From Candidatus Zipacnadia bacterium (lineage in GTDB: Bacteria; Armatimonadota; Zipacnadia; Zipacnadales; UBA5352), in assembly GCA_029821635.1 (NCBI GenBank), contig JALGSW010000021.1:1-37036 (forward strand): a stretch of 37,036 nucleotides of DNA, given 5' to 3'. Below are positions 1 to 8,386 of the stretch, one piece after another. The translations under genes were made by a program, and so were the position numbers. Each line of letters starts with the position of its first letter. Within the stretch, counting starts at the first letter, position 1. The notes beneath the pieces were generated by a model, which saw nothing but the letters and a program-made list of their open reading frames with translations, had not been told where the DNA came from and did not search any database.

Positions 1-1
1 G

Positions 2-262
2 CTCATGCCGGTCATCCGCCGCCACCCGAACGTCTTCGCCGACCCGGCCTACCCGATCACACCGCGCGGCATCATCGAGTTCATCGTGCGCGAAGCCGGG
101 GCCGACCGAGTGCTGTTCGGCTCCGACGCGCTGCTGATCGACCCGGCCTCGCAGATCGGCTGGATCGGCTGGGCGCGCATCCCGGTGACGGACAAGCGCA
201 AGGTCCTCGGTCTGAACCTCGCGCGGCTGCTCGGCCTCTCCCCCACCGCCGGCCCGCCGTGA
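2..262 (+). CDS. Amidohydrolase-family (Amidohydrolase_2) C-terminal fragment, cut by window edge
   Basis: Only the last 86 or so codons are in the window; the gene begins before base 1, and an ATG at position 5 is probably internal. The visible part has the usual C-terminus of metal-dependent TIM-barrel hydrolases of the Amidohydrolase_2 type: a helix reading IIEFIVREAGADRVLFGSD, where the Asp of GSD is the conserved metal or catalytic ligand, then an insertion, and a last helix ending LGLNLARLLGL, equivalent to the family's 'I-x-G-x-N-A-x-x-L-L-x-L'. Members hydrolyse or decarboxylate small cyclic or aromatic substrates, and the substrate cannot be told from this piece. There is no signal for export in the visible part. 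It converges on the exporter gene at 274 with only 11 bases between the stop codons and no clear terminator. The family call is reasonably safe; the specific reaction is unknown. Confidence 0.75.
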   Translation, partial: LMPVIRRHPNVFADPAYPITPRGIIEFIVREAGADRVLFGSDALLIDPASQIGWIGWARIPVTDKRKVLGLNLARLLGLSPTAGPP

Positions 263-273
263 GCCGGGCGTGC

Positions 274-2115
274 CTACGCCGCGACCTCGCCTCCCGACTG
301 GCTCGTGTAGAGCGCGTAGTAGGCGCCGCGTGCGCTCAGCAGTTCCTCATGCGTGCCGCGCTCGACGATGCGCCCGTTCTCGATCACCAGGATGCAATCG
401 GCGCGGCGGATCGTGCTGAGCCGGTGCGCGATCACGAAGCTCGTGCGGCCCTCCATGATGCGGTTCATCGCCTCCTGGATGTGCGCCTCGGTGCGCGAGT
501 CGACGCTGCTGGTGGCCTCGTCGAGGATCAGGATCGCGGGGTCGGCGAGGATCGCGCGCGCGATGGCGAGGAGCTGGCGCTGGCCCTCGCTGAGCGTGCC
601 CCCGGCCTCCGACAGCGGCGTGTCGTAGCCGCCGGGCAGGCGCGTGATGAAAGTGTGCGCGTTGGCGAGCCGCGCGGCCTCCTCGACCTCCTCATCAGTG
701 GCGTCGAGGCGGCCGTAGCGGATGTTCTCACGCACGCTGTCGGCGAACAGGAAGGTATCCTGCAGCACGATCCCGAGCGCGTTGCGCAGGTCGTCGGTCA
801 GCACCTGGCGGATGTCGTGACCATCCACCGTGATGCTGCCCGAGTCGATGTCGTAGAAGCGCGTCAGCAGGTTGATGATGGTGGTCTTGCCTGCGCCGGT
901 GGGCCCGACCAGCGCGATCGTCTGCCCCGGCGCGGCTTCGAAGCTCAGGTCGCGCAGCACCGGCGCGCCCTCATCGTAGCCGAAGTTGACGTCATCGAAG
1001 ACCACGTGGCCGCGCACGTCCGGCAGCGGCGTGGCGTCGGGCGCGTCCACGATCTCCGGGGCCTCGTCCATGATCGCGAAGACGCGTTCGGCGCCCGCGA
1101 TCGCCGACTGCACGGCCGCGTAGAGCATCGCGATCTCATTGAGCGGGCGCGAGAAGTTGCGCGCGTAGCTGATAAACGCCGCCACGATGCCGATCGTGGC
1201 CCAGTCGCGCAGCACCATCCAGCCGCCGATTCCTGCCAGCAGCGCGAAGGTCAGATTCCGCACGAGGCCCATCGACGGCCCCATCAGCCCACCGAAGATC
1301 CCCGCGGCGGTGCCGGAGGTGCGCAGGGCGGCGTTGGCGCGGTCGAACTCGGCGATCGCGGTGGCCTCGCGCCGGCAGACCTTCACCGCGCGCTGGCCGC
1401 TGACGGTCTCCTCGATGATCCCGTTGAGCTCGCCAAGGTCCCGCTGGCGGTCGCGGTAGTGGCGCCGCGCGCTCTTCGCAATGAAGCGCGTGATCGCGAA
1501 GGTCAGCGGCAGCGTCACCAGCACCACGAGCGCGAGGCGCCAGCTCAGCAGGAACATCGCGACCAGCGAGCCGAGCACTGACAGCGTGCTGCCCATCAGC
1601 CGCGTGACTGTGTCGCCGAGCGTCGCGCTGATCGTCTCCGTATCGTTGGTCAGCCGGCTCATCAGCTCGCCGTGCGGGTGGCGGTCGAAGAAGCGCAGCG
1701 AGAGCAACTGCAGCCGGCCGAACAGGTCGCGGCGCAGGTCGCGCAGGCTGCTCTGGGCGACGCGGATCATGATCACGCTCCGCAGCCAGACCCCCACGTC
1801 GACCACGACGTACGCCCCGACCATCAGCAGGACGATGCGCAGCAGGTAGGGCATGTTGCCCGGCACGATGCCGTGATCGATCGCCAGCCCGGTCAGGTAG
1901 GGCGTGAGCAGTGACAGTCCGGTGGAGAGCACCACCAGCGCCGCCACGCCGATCAGGCCTCGCCGGTAGGGGCCCAGGTAGCGCGCGATGCGGCGCAGGA
2001 CCGCGGGGATGTCCTCTGCGGGCTGCACCTCAGCGGCGATGCCCATGCCCGGACCGTGCCGGCGGCGCCCGAAGGGATTGATGCGTTCCTGCGCCTGCTG
2101 CTTGCGATCAGACAT
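274..2115 (-). CDS. ABC exporter half-transporter, catalytic-site subunit (permease-ATPase fusion)
   Basis: A 613-residue type IV ABC exporter half: a cytoplasmic N-terminal stretch (about 1-40), six membrane helices (about 45-330), then the nucleotide-binding domain. Visible motifs are Walker A GPTGAGKTT (about 399-407), Q-loop LQDTFLF, signature LSEGQ (about 508), Walker B ILILDEATSSVD with the catalytic Glu, and the H-loop IAHRLST. The signature carries Glu in place of the first Gly of LSGGQ, which is common in heterodimeric exporters. The start at 2115 is chosen because AGGAGG lies six bases before the ATG; the reading frame stays open further upstream but that part overlaps the previous gene. 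The ATG overlaps the preceding exporter gene by eight bases, so translation is probably coupled. Family knowledge points to drug, lipid or peptide export; the substrate is unknown. Confidence 0.93.
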   Translation of the reverse strand: MSDRKQQAQERINPFGRRRHGPGMGIAAEVQPAEDIPAVLRRIARYLGPYRRGLIGVAALVVLSTGLSLLTPYLTGLAIDHGIVPGNMPYLLRIVLLMVGAYVVVDVGVWLRSVIMIRVAQSSLRDLRRDLFGRLQLLSLRFFDRHPHGELMSRLTNDTETISATLGDTVTRLMGSTLSVLGSLVAMFLLSWRLALVVLVTLPLTFAITRFIAKSARRHYRDRQRDLGELNGIIEETVSGQRAVKVCRREATAIAEFDRANAALRTSGTAAGIFGGLMGPSMGLVRNLTFALLAGIGGWMVLRDWATIGIVAAFISYARNFSRPLNEIAMLYAAVQSAIAGAERVFAIMDEAPEIVDAPDATPLPDVRGHVVFDDVNFGYDEGAPVLRDLSFEAAPGQTIALVGPTGAGKTTIINLLTRFYDIDSGSITVDGHDIRQVLTDDLRNALGIVLQDTFLFADSVRENIRYGRLDATDEEVEEAARLANAHTFITRLPGGYDTPLSEAGGTLSEGQRQLLAIARAILADPAILILDEATSSVDSRTEAHIQEAMNRIMEGRTSFVIAHRLSTIRRADCILVIENGRIVERGTHEELLSARGAYYALYTSQSGGEVAA

Positions 2116-3853
2116 GCGTGGCCTCCTGCGTCCCGAGCTGTGAGGCGACGATCTCGCGGTAGATGGGACTGCTCGCCAGCAGCTCCGCGTGGCTGCCCTG
2201 CGCGGCGATGGCGCCGCGGTCGAGCACAACGATGCGGTCGGCGCCGAGGACGCTGCCCACGCGGTGCGTGATGACCAGCCGCGTGCCCGCGCCCGGCCGG
2301 CTTCCGAGTGCTTCGACGATCGCCGCCTCGGTCGTCGCGTCCACGGCGCTGGTGCAGTCGTCCATGATGAGGATCGACGGCTCGCAGATCAGCGCCCGCG
2401 CGATCGCCAGCCGCTGCTTCTGCCCGCCCGACAGGTTGACGCCGCGCTGGCCGACGAGCGTGTCGTAGCCCTCCGGCAGCGTACTGATGAATTCGTGCGC
2501 CTGGGCCACCCGCGCGGCCGCTTCGACGCGCTCGTCGCTCGCGTCGGGGCAGGCGTAGCGAATGTTGTCGCGGATCGTCCCGGTGAAGAGCACTGTGTCC
2601 TGCAGCACCGTCGCGGTGACGCGGCGCAGGTCGTCCTGGCGCAGCGTGCGCACATCCTGCCCGTCGAGCAGCACGCGACCGACGGTCACGTCGTAGAAGC
2701 GCGGGATCAGATGCACGAGCGTGGACTTGCCCGAGCCGGTGGCGCCGATGATCCCCACGCTCTCCCCCGGCTCCACGGCGAAGGAGACGTCGCGCAGCAC
2801 GGGCTCGCCGCCGTCGCCGTCGTAGCTGAAGCTCACGTCCTCGAAGCGGATGCGCCCCTCGATCTCGCGCAGCGGCTCGGCGTCGGCTGCGTCCTGCACC
2901 GCCGGCTCGGTGTCGAGCACCGCGAGGATGCGCTCGGCGGATGCGTCCGCGCGGCTCACGCGCATCACCAGCATCCCGACCATCATCAGCGAGGCGAGCA
3001 TCTGCATGAGGTAGTTCACGAACGCGAGGATCTGCCCCACGTGCACGTCGCCTGACTGCACCAGCAGCCCGCCCCACCACAGCACTCCGACCGTGCCGAG
3101 GTTCACCAGCAGCATCATGATCGGCATGATCGTGGCGACCAGCACCGCTGCGCGCACCGTCTCGTGCATGTAGTCGTCGTTGGTGCGGCTGAAGCGCGAG
3201 ACCTCGTGTGCCGAGCGCACGAACGCCTTGATCACGCGCACGCCCGCGAGGTTCTCGAGCATCGTGACGTTCACGCGGTCAAGCCGGTCCTGCACCACGC
3301 CGAAGAGCTTCTGCGCGCGACCGGTGACGATCATGAAGGTCGCGATGAGCAGCGGGCTGAGCGCGAAGATCAGCAGTGAGAGTCGCGGCGAGGTGATCAC
3401 GGCCATGATGAGGCTGCCGACCACGAGCAGCGGCGCGCGGACGAGGATGCGCAGGAGCATCGCCGCTGCCTCCTGCACCTGATCGACGTCGTTGGTCAGG
3501 CGCGTCACCAGGCGTCCGGTCTCCAGCCGCGCAAGATCGCTGAACGAGAGGCGCTCGACCTGCCGGAAGAGTCCGGCGCGCACGTCGGCGCCGAAGGCCA
3601 GCGCAGCGCGCGTTGCGTAGATCGTGCAGCCGACGCCGCCCACCGCGCCGACGATCGCGACCCCGATCATGATCGCCAGTGTCTGCAGCACCAGCGGCAC
3701 GTCCTGGTTCGCGATGCCTGTGTCCACGATCCTCTGCAGCAGGCGCGGCTGCGCCAGGTCCATCGCGACCTCCAGCGCCATCAGCGCCGGGGCCACCAGG
3801 GCCCAGACGCGGTAGGGCGCCATGAAGCCGATCAGACGTCTCGTTGACTGCAC
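2108..3853 (-). CDS. ABC exporter half-transporter, degenerate-site subunit (permease-ATPase fusion)
   Basis: A 581-residue half-transporter: six membrane helices (about 15-310) and a nucleotide-binding domain with Walker A GATGSGKST (about 373), Q-loop LQDTVLF, canonical signature LSGGQKQR (about 473), Walker B SILIMDDCTSAVD and H-loop VITHRVG. The residue after the Walker B Asp is Asp, not the catalytic Glu. Paired with the LSEGQ signature of the downstream partner, this predicts one degenerate and one normal ATP site, as known for TM287/288, BmrCD and LmrCD. The start codon is GTG at 3853, supported by GAGGTG eight bases upstream; an ATG ten codons further in (3823) is the alternative. It follows the MarR-type regulator by 66 bases and overlaps its partner gene, so the three form a probable regulator plus efflux operon. 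Confidence 0.93.
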   Translation of the reverse strand: MQSTRRLIGFMAPYRVWALVAPALMALEVAMDLAQPRLLQRIVDTGIANQDVPLVLQTLAIMIGVAIVGAVGGVGCTIYATRAALAFGADVRAGLFRQVERLSFSDLARLETGRLVTRLTNDVDQVQEAAAMLLRILVRAPLLVVGSLIMAVITSPRLSLLIFALSPLLIATFMIVTGRAQKLFGVVQDRLDRVNVTMLENLAGVRVIKAFVRSAHEVSRFSRTNDDYMHETVRAAVLVATIMPIMMLLVNLGTVGVLWWGGLLVQSGDVHVGQILAFVNYLMQMLASLMMVGMLVMRVSRADASAERILAVLDTEPAVQDAADAEPLREIEGRIRFEDVSFSYDGDGGEPVLRDVSFAVEPGESVGIIGATGSGKSTLVHLIPRFYDVTVGRVLLDGQDVRTLRQDDLRRVTATVLQDTVLFTGTIRDNIRYACPDASDERVEAAARVAQAHEFISTLPEGYDTLVGQRGVNLSGGQKQRLAIARALICEPSILIMDDCTSAVDATTEAAIVEALGSRPGAGTRLVITHRVGSVLGADRIVVLDRGAIAAQGSHAELLASSPIYREIVASQLGTQEATHV

Positions 3854-3919
3854 GCAACGAACACCTCGGTTCCGGACGAACCACAGGATGATGGCGGGGA
3901 TGTCCGCGGGCCTCGGGCG

Positions 3920-4366
3920 CTACTGCGGCGACGCCCGGTCGGCGGCCTCGGCCACCAGCGTCAGCGCGGCGTGCAACTCGCGCAGCTCCTCATCGCTCAG
4001 CGCGGCCAGCAGCTTGCCGAGCCGCTCGCGCCGCAGCCGGCGGTGCCGGTCGCGGTCGCGCCGGCCCTGCGCGGTGAGCGTTACGCGCACCACGCGGCGG
4101 TCATCGGGATCGCTCTCGCGCTGCACCTTGCCCGCCGCGACAAGCCGGTCCACGATGCCCGTCACGCTGCTCGGCGGCAGGCCGAGCTCCAGCGACAGAT
4201 CGGACATCGAGGGCGCATCGAGGCGGCTGATCGTGTGCAGGCACTCAAGCTGCCCCAGCGTCAGCTCAAGCTCCGCGGGCTTGTGCCGTGGGCGCATGTG
4301 CGGCCCGAAGACGCGGCGCAGCAGCTCCTCAACGTGCGCGGTGAACTCCTCGCGCGTGTCGCCCAT
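3920..4366 (-). CDS. MarR-family transcriptional regulator
   Basis: A 148-residue winged-helix regulator. The middle shows the MarR DNA-binding core: LTLGQLECLHTISR, then MSDLSLELGLPPSSVTGIVDRLVAAGKVQRES (recognition helix SSVTGIVDRLV) and the wing DPDDRRVVRVTLTAQGR; flanking helices would form the dimer interface. It is cytoplasmic and DNA-binding. The ATG at 4366 is preferred over the in-frame GTG at 4372 because GGAGG sits five bases before the ATG and overlaps the GTG. It lies directly upstream of, and co-directional with, the two ABC exporter halves, the classic arrangement for a ligand-responsive repressor of an efflux pump, so autoregulation of the three-gene unit is the simplest inference. 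The inducer is unknown. Confidence 0.9.
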   Translation of the reverse strand: MGDTREEFTAHVEELLRRVFGPHMRPRHKPAELELTLGQLECLHTISRLDAPSMSDLSLELGLPPSSVTGIVDRLVAAGKVQRESDPDDRRVVRVTLTAQGRRDRDRHRRLRRERLGKLLAALSDEELRELHAALTLVAEAADRASPQ

Positions 4367-4380
4367 GGGCACCTCCGATT

Positions 4381-4413
4381 GCTTCGAGACAGGAATATTT
4401 CATAAACCGAAGC
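4381..4413. promoter_or_regulatory. Candidate operator/promoter region of the marR-ABC operon
   Basis: An AT-rich pocket in otherwise very GC-rich DNA, just upstream of the marR start. Its ends are an inverted repeat, GCTTCG (4381-4386) and CGAAGC (4408-4413), around a 21-base AT-rich core. Position and symmetry suit autoregulation by the MarR protein, but no convincing -10/-35 pair could be fixed, so this is an inference from position. Confidence 0.3.
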
Positions 4414-4731
4414 ATAGTATGCCTGATAGTGAACGGGATGGCAAGAGGCGGGCGGAGTGCGAACTGCTCCGGGAGGGCAGGAACGACGGAAGCGCGTGGG
4501 GACGGCCGCATCGATGATGTGGTCGAAGAACCACAGGTGGATGAGAACCCGCGATTCCTCATCGTGGACCTCGGCGAGCAGATGCCCGACCGCGCTGCCG
4601 ACCTGAGCGGTCGCCTGGACGCGTATCTGCAGCAGGTTGGCGCCCTGCTGCCGGTGGAGAACCGGCAGCAGAGTCGGGCTCGGACGGCCGCTGCCGGTGG
4701 CATGGGCTGCGACCGGCGGGACCGTCTTGGC
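4414..4731. other. Intergenic region without a supported gene
   Basis: About 320 bases between the marR promoter region and the stop of the TolB-like gene. Frames are open on both strands because of high GC, including one in frame with the TolB-like gene beyond its stop, but none has a ribosome-binding site or recognisable domain. It contains the strong hairpin at 4645-4671. Confidence 0.6.
4645..4671 (-). other. Strong hairpin downstream of the TolB-like gene
   Basis: A perfect ten-base stem: CTGCTGCCGG (4645-4654) and CCGGCAGCAG (4662-4671) with a seven-base loop. It lies about 60 bases past the stop of the minus-strand TolB-like gene. No T-run follows, so it is not a textbook intrinsic terminator; it could protect the mRNA 3' end or act with Rho. 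Confidence 0.4.
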
Positions 4732-6663
4732 TCAGTTGTTGCCCACGGGCAGAGTGATGAAGCCCGCTTCGGGGGCGGCCGTGGCCGCGCCTCCATCCCC
4801 GGCCGCCCCGGCAGCCGCGCCCGATGCGTAGGGCCTGAGCGTGGTCAGATCGTAGGTCCCGCCGCCGCTGAAGCGCGTAGTCGAGTAGACGATCTCCTGG
4901 CCCGTCGGGTCCCAGGCCGGACGCAGGTCCTGCCCAAGCCACTGGGTGAGCTGGCGGGTGGAGCCGCCGCTCATGACCCAGATGTCGAAGTTCCCCGCGG
5001 CGCTGGATACGTACGCCACGTCGTCGTTCAGCGGATTCACGGTCGGGGCGAACTCGGCTCCCGCGTCGCTGGTGATGACCGTCTGCTGGCCGGTCTGCAG
5101 GTCCATCCGCCAGATGTCCCAAGAGCCGTTAGCGTCCGATGAGTAGTAGAGTGACCGCCCGTCTCGCGACCATGCTGGGGTGATGCCGGCCAGGAGGACC
5201 TTGTTGCCTTCGCTACCCGAGACCAGCCAGATCTCGGCCCCGCCGCGGTCCGCGTCCTTGGCGTAGGCCAGAACGGTGCCGTCAGGGCTCCACGCGGGAG
5301 AGTACGAGTCCTCCGCGAAATTCGTCACGCGCGTGTAGCCCGCGGGTACCTCCGGGTGTTCGGGCGTGGGCACGCCGACGCACCAGATCTGCTGCTCGGC
5401 AGTGCCGCTGCCGTAGTCGGCGCGCCGGGTGAAGCTTACGAAGTTCGTGCCATCGCCGTAGACAGGACCCCACACCGGGTTGGTATCCGCGGAGCCCCGG
5501 TTGGTGACGCTCACCCGCGTGGCACCCGCGCCCGGCCGGCTGGCCTCGCACATGTAAACCTCGTAGAGCCGGAACGCCGTGCGGTCGGCGCTGTAGAGGA
5601 TGAAGCGACCGTCGGGCGAGTAGCTGGGCCCGAGCTCGGACACGTCCTCGGTCGCGGTGATGCGAGTGGCCGTCTCGAGGTTGGAGGGCTGTGGCGGGAT
5701 CTGCACCGTCGTCAGCGCGATCACGCTGGACCACTCGCCCTCGATGCGCGAGCCGTCCGTGGATGACTGCAGCACCTGGCGGGCGCGGACCTCGTAGGAC
5801 TCGCCGGCGCGCACGTCGTAGGCGGGCTCGTAGATGTACGCCCGCCGACGCGACGACTTCTGCTCCGGGGTGAGGGTCACTCCCCACTGCTCGCGCTCGT
5901 AGCTGCGCGCCTCCCCGAGCTGCTGGTCGAAGGCGACCCAGCCGTCGTCATCGGTGCGGAACTCCATCCGGTCGTTGCCGAACTCGCTATTGTCGCGATC
6001 CTGCATCTTTCCGGCAGGAGCCATCTGCAGATCGAAATTGCGTGTGAAGCGCGTCGCCGGGGCCAGGAGGATGATGCTCGGCCGGGTCGCGCGGACCGTG
6101 CCCAGCGGAAAGACGATCTCCGGCGCCGACGGCGTCCACGGCATGTACTGGCGCTTGGGCGCGGAGCGCTGGTCGCAGTAGCGCCTGAACTTCGTCGTGT
6201 CGTTGCGCAAGCTCTCATTGACGAACTGGTAGGCCGCCGCCGAGTTGGGGGCCGAGATGCAGACCACTCGGTGGCCGCCGGCGTTCTTCTTGATGGCCAT
6301 CACGGCCTCGTTCTCGCCCGGGGGCGCCTTCCGCATCGTCTCCGGCAGCAGGAAGTTCACCCGGTCCGGGAGGTCGCCGACCTCCCGATCGATGATTATG
6401 AAGAAGCTCGCGTTGCGCATGTCCTCGGCCGCGAAGTTGGCGTCCGCCAGGCGTACGAGGCTGTAGTCGCCAACCTTCATCTCCTCCAGCAGCGACTGCC
6501 AGCGGTCCGAGAGGCGGAGGTTGGTCACGACGTAGAGCGGCTTCTTCGACAGGAACCGGGCCATCCTGGGGAGGTTGGACTTCGCGCAGAAAGCGGGAGA
6601 AGCCAGCGACACTGCTGCCGCAGTCAGCACGAACAAGAGCAGTGAGGTCCGCATCGAGCGCAT
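4732..6663 (-). CDS. Secreted TolB-like beta-propeller (PD40 repeat) protein
   Basis: About 643 residues. The N-terminus is a signal peptide (MRSMRTSLLLFVLTAAAVSLASPAFCA), so the product is exported. Residues about 30-300 are unassigned: a mixed alpha/beta part, then a beta-rich, possibly fibronectin-like section (YDVRAGESYEVRARQV, SSVIALTTVQIPPQPSN). From about 320 to 610 there are repeated WD40-like TolB/PD40 blades: SELGPSYSPDGRFILYSAD, SYSPAWSPDGTVLAYAKD, ITPAWSRDGRSLYYSSD, LRPAWDPTGQEIVYSTT. Such propellers usually bind proteins or glycans and are rarely catalytic. A C-terminal Ala/Gly-rich linker precedes the end. Three in-frame ATGs lie at 6672, 6663 and 6654; 6663 is chosen because AAGGGG lies nine bases before it. 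It follows the next gene upstream by only a few bases, so they are probably co-transcribed. A specific role is not known. Confidence 0.85.
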   Translation of the reverse strand: MRSMRTSLLLFVLTAAAVSLASPAFCAKSNLPRMARFLSKKPLYVVTNLRLSDRWQSLLEEMKVGDYSLVRLADANFAAEDMRNASFFIIIDREVGDLPDRVNFLLPETMRKAPPGENEAVMAIKKNAGGHRVVCISAPNSAAAYQFVNESLRNDTTKFRRYCDQRSAPKRQYMPWTPSAPEIVFPLGTVRATRPSIILLAPATRFTRNFDLQMAPAGKMQDRDNSEFGNDRMEFRTDDDGWVAFDQQLGEARSYEREQWGVTLTPEQKSSRRRAYIYEPAYDVRAGESYEVRARQVLQSSTDGSRIEGEWSSVIALTTVQIPPQPSNLETATRITATEDVSELGPSYSPDGRFILYSADRTAFRLYEVYMCEASRPGAGATRVSVTNRGSADTNPVWGPVYGDGTNFVSFTRRADYGSGTAEQQIWCVGVPTPEHPEVPAGYTRVTNFAEDSYSPAWSPDGTVLAYAKDADRGGAEIWLVSGSEGNKVLLAGITPAWSRDGRSLYYSSDANGSWDIWRMDLQTGQQTVITSDAGAEFAPTVNPLNDDVAYVSSAAGNFDIWVMSGGSTRQLTQWLGQDLRPAWDPTGQEIVYSTTRFSGGGTYDLTTLRPYASGAAAGAAGDGGAATAAPEAGFITLPVGNN

Positions 6664-6676
6664 TTCCCTCATCCCC

Positions 6677-7927
6677 TTAATGGGTTCCGCTCACGACACC
6701 GGCATCACAGCGCACCACACCAGGTGGCTCATTGAACCGCCACCCCTCCGGTGCCCAGCCGCCGAGGTCCGGTCGATACCAGCCACGATCCTTACTCCAC
6801 TGATACGACGTACGACCTGAGTACGGCGTCCGCGCCTTCTGCTCGCGATACGCGCGAAGTTGTTCCTGCCGCGCCGCTTCTATCCGCGCTTGAACCTCCG
6901 CCTCGCGAAGACTCTCTCGCGAGGGCAGCAGATTGTCCAGGTCAATTGGGGACTTGATGGTCCACCGGGGGCCGTTCGCAACCCACCAGTCCACCGGCAT
7001 CAGGTCGCCATCCCACGTATCGCGCAGCTCCTGCAAGCGTGCCGCAGTAGCCGCGAGGTAACGGTAGTCAGCTACGCCCTGAGCGTATGCCTCCAACCGC
7101 TCATTCCAGTGGGGCGTTCCGTTTTCGTCTACCTGCGCCAGCCCCGTCCAATCCCAATTGAGGTAGCACCGCGCTTGTGTCTGCCACGCCCATACCCCGA
7201 CGTGATAGCGGATAAGGTCGGGGGAGGAATTGCGGAGGCTTGTCTCGTATATCCAGAACTCCTTGCCGGCGGCCTCGATTGCCGCTCGCGTTCCGGGGAG
7301 GTCGTGGCCAATAATGGCGCATACCATCACTACGTCCAGCACCGGGATGCAGTCACGGTCGTGCGGATACAGCACCGCACTCGTGAGTCTCATATCCGCC
7401 GCGTGCGCGCGTTCCAGGAGTGCTGCCATGTGCGGGAGGTTCAGTGCGCGGTCTTCTCCGTGCCCCGGTTCGTCCACGCCGTAGGCGAGGAACTCCGGCC
7501 ACCGGGTGTCACCATTCCGCGCTCTGTCAAGCACTGCAGCAGCGCCCGCGAACTGTCCGCGATACCAGCCCCCAGGAGCCTCCACAGGCTCTTCTGAGAG
7601 CAGGGCTTGCCAAGCCTCCGTCCCGATCTCAACCTCAACCCTGGAAGCACTCAGGCTGCCCGACTGCGCAACGGCAACAGTAGGCTCAAGCATCCCCGCG
7701 TCGAGTGCCGTGTTTATCATCGACGCAAGCTGTTCGGCAGAACGCCATTCAAGCAGGGCGAACGTGTTCATCCCTGCGCGCTCCATCATGGCTACGTGGG
7801 CAGGCCAGTCCTGTAAGTCGCCGACCTTCACGAAGCAGCCGAAACCGGGGGCCTCGGCGATGGATACGGCAGTGGCCCCGATTGTCAGGGCCACCACTGC
7901 CGCAACCATTCCGATCCGGTTACTCAT
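6677..7927 (-). CDS. Secreted TIM-barrel glycoside-hydrolase-like protein
   Basis: About 416 residues with an N-terminal signal peptide (MSNRIGMVAAVVALTIGATAVSIAEA). The rest reads like a (beta/alpha)8 barrel of the DUF4091/GH123-like kind: FGCFVKVGDLQDWPAHVAMMERAGMNTF, then FLAYGVDEPGHGED with an Asp-Glu pair at the end of a strand where such enzymes place the catalytic residues, RLTSAVLYPHDRD, and VGVWAWQTQARCYLNWDWTGL near the C-terminal end of the barrel. The tail after about 340 is charged and helical (EAEVQARIEAARQEQLRAYREQKA) and ends in a Trp-rich stretch. Enzymatic function is inferred from fold resemblance only. The ATG at 7927 has GGTGG upstream; an in-frame ATG at 7951 with GAGAGG is the alternative. 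Its stop is four bases before the first possible start of the TolB-like gene. Base composition is visibly less GC-rich than its neighbours. Confidence 0.75.
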   Translation of the reverse strand: MSNRIGMVAAVVALTIGATAVSIAEAPGFGCFVKVGDLQDWPAHVAMMERAGMNTFALLEWRSAEQLASMINTALDAGMLEPTVAVAQSGSLSASRVEVEIGTEAWQALLSEEPVEAPGGWYRGQFAGAAAVLDRARNGDTRWPEFLAYGVDEPGHGEDRALNLPHMAALLERAHAADMRLTSAVLYPHDRDCIPVLDVVMVCAIIGHDLPGTRAAIEAAGKEFWIYETSLRNSSPDLIRYHVGVWAWQTQARCYLNWDWTGLAQVDENGTPHWNERLEAYAQGVADYRYLAATAARLQELRDTWDGDLMPVDWWVANGPRWTIKSPIDLDNLLPSRESLREAEVQARIEAARQEQLRAYREQKARTPYSGRTSYQWSKDRGWYRPDLGGWAPEGWRFNEPPGVVRCDAGVVSGTH

Positions 7928-7951
7928 AGTACCACCAGTTATCACTGTCAT

Positions 7952-8386
7952 TGCCTCTCATCATTTCCCGACCGACGATTGGTGAGGGGAGGCCACCTGA
8001 ATTCTTCGCCCTGAGAGAACGCTGCGGGTAGGGCAGGGAGCGCTGATGTGTATGATGCTCCCACTTCGCCACGGTGTCAACAAATACTCCCCGTCGCAGA
8101 GCAATGTGATCTCTTCTTGTTGCCGCCAGTGCGGATCAGGGATATCGGGCGCGCTTTGATGTCCGCTATCCACATCGAGAGCTCCGGCCGGGAGCTTCGG
8201 GCCAGGTCAGGCGGCCGGGCTCATCCCCGATGCCTGACGGGACGGAGGGATACCGCGAGGGGGCGCTGAGGGGGGCGCGCCCTGCAGGCGTACAGACGCG
8301 CGGACGTTCCGGCATCAGCAGCCCGCCTCAGGGCGGCCGCGTTCCGTCGAGATCGCGCTCGCTTAGCGCTGGGGATGGCTCGCCGC
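7952..8386. other. Intergenic region with a candidate promoter; no gene supported
   Basis: About 435 bases between the lyase-like gene and the TIM-barrel gene, both on the minus strand. The left half is relatively AT-rich and holds the candidate promoter at 8052-8080. The right half is very GC-rich with short palindromes (GGGCGCGCCC at 8273-8282) and a six-base hairpin at 8180-8196. Short open frames here lack ribosome-binding sites and protein-like composition. Confidence 0.6.
8052..8080 (-). promoter_or_regulatory. Candidate sigma-70-type promoter for the 7927-4732 operon
   Basis: On the minus strand a perfect TTGACA (8075-8080) is followed after exactly 17 bases by CATCAT (8052-8057), matching four of six bases of TATAAT. 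It points to the secreted barrel gene and would leave a leader of about 115-120 bases before the ATG at 7927. It lies in the AT-richer part of the region. Seen directly in the sequence; activity is inferred. Confidence 0.45.

Noticed and set aside
4429-5142. Plus-strand open frame starting in the marR/TolB-like intergenic region
   Set aside because: Although GC3 is high at first, it runs antisense into the TolB-like gene, lacks a ribosome-binding site and has no recognisable domain.
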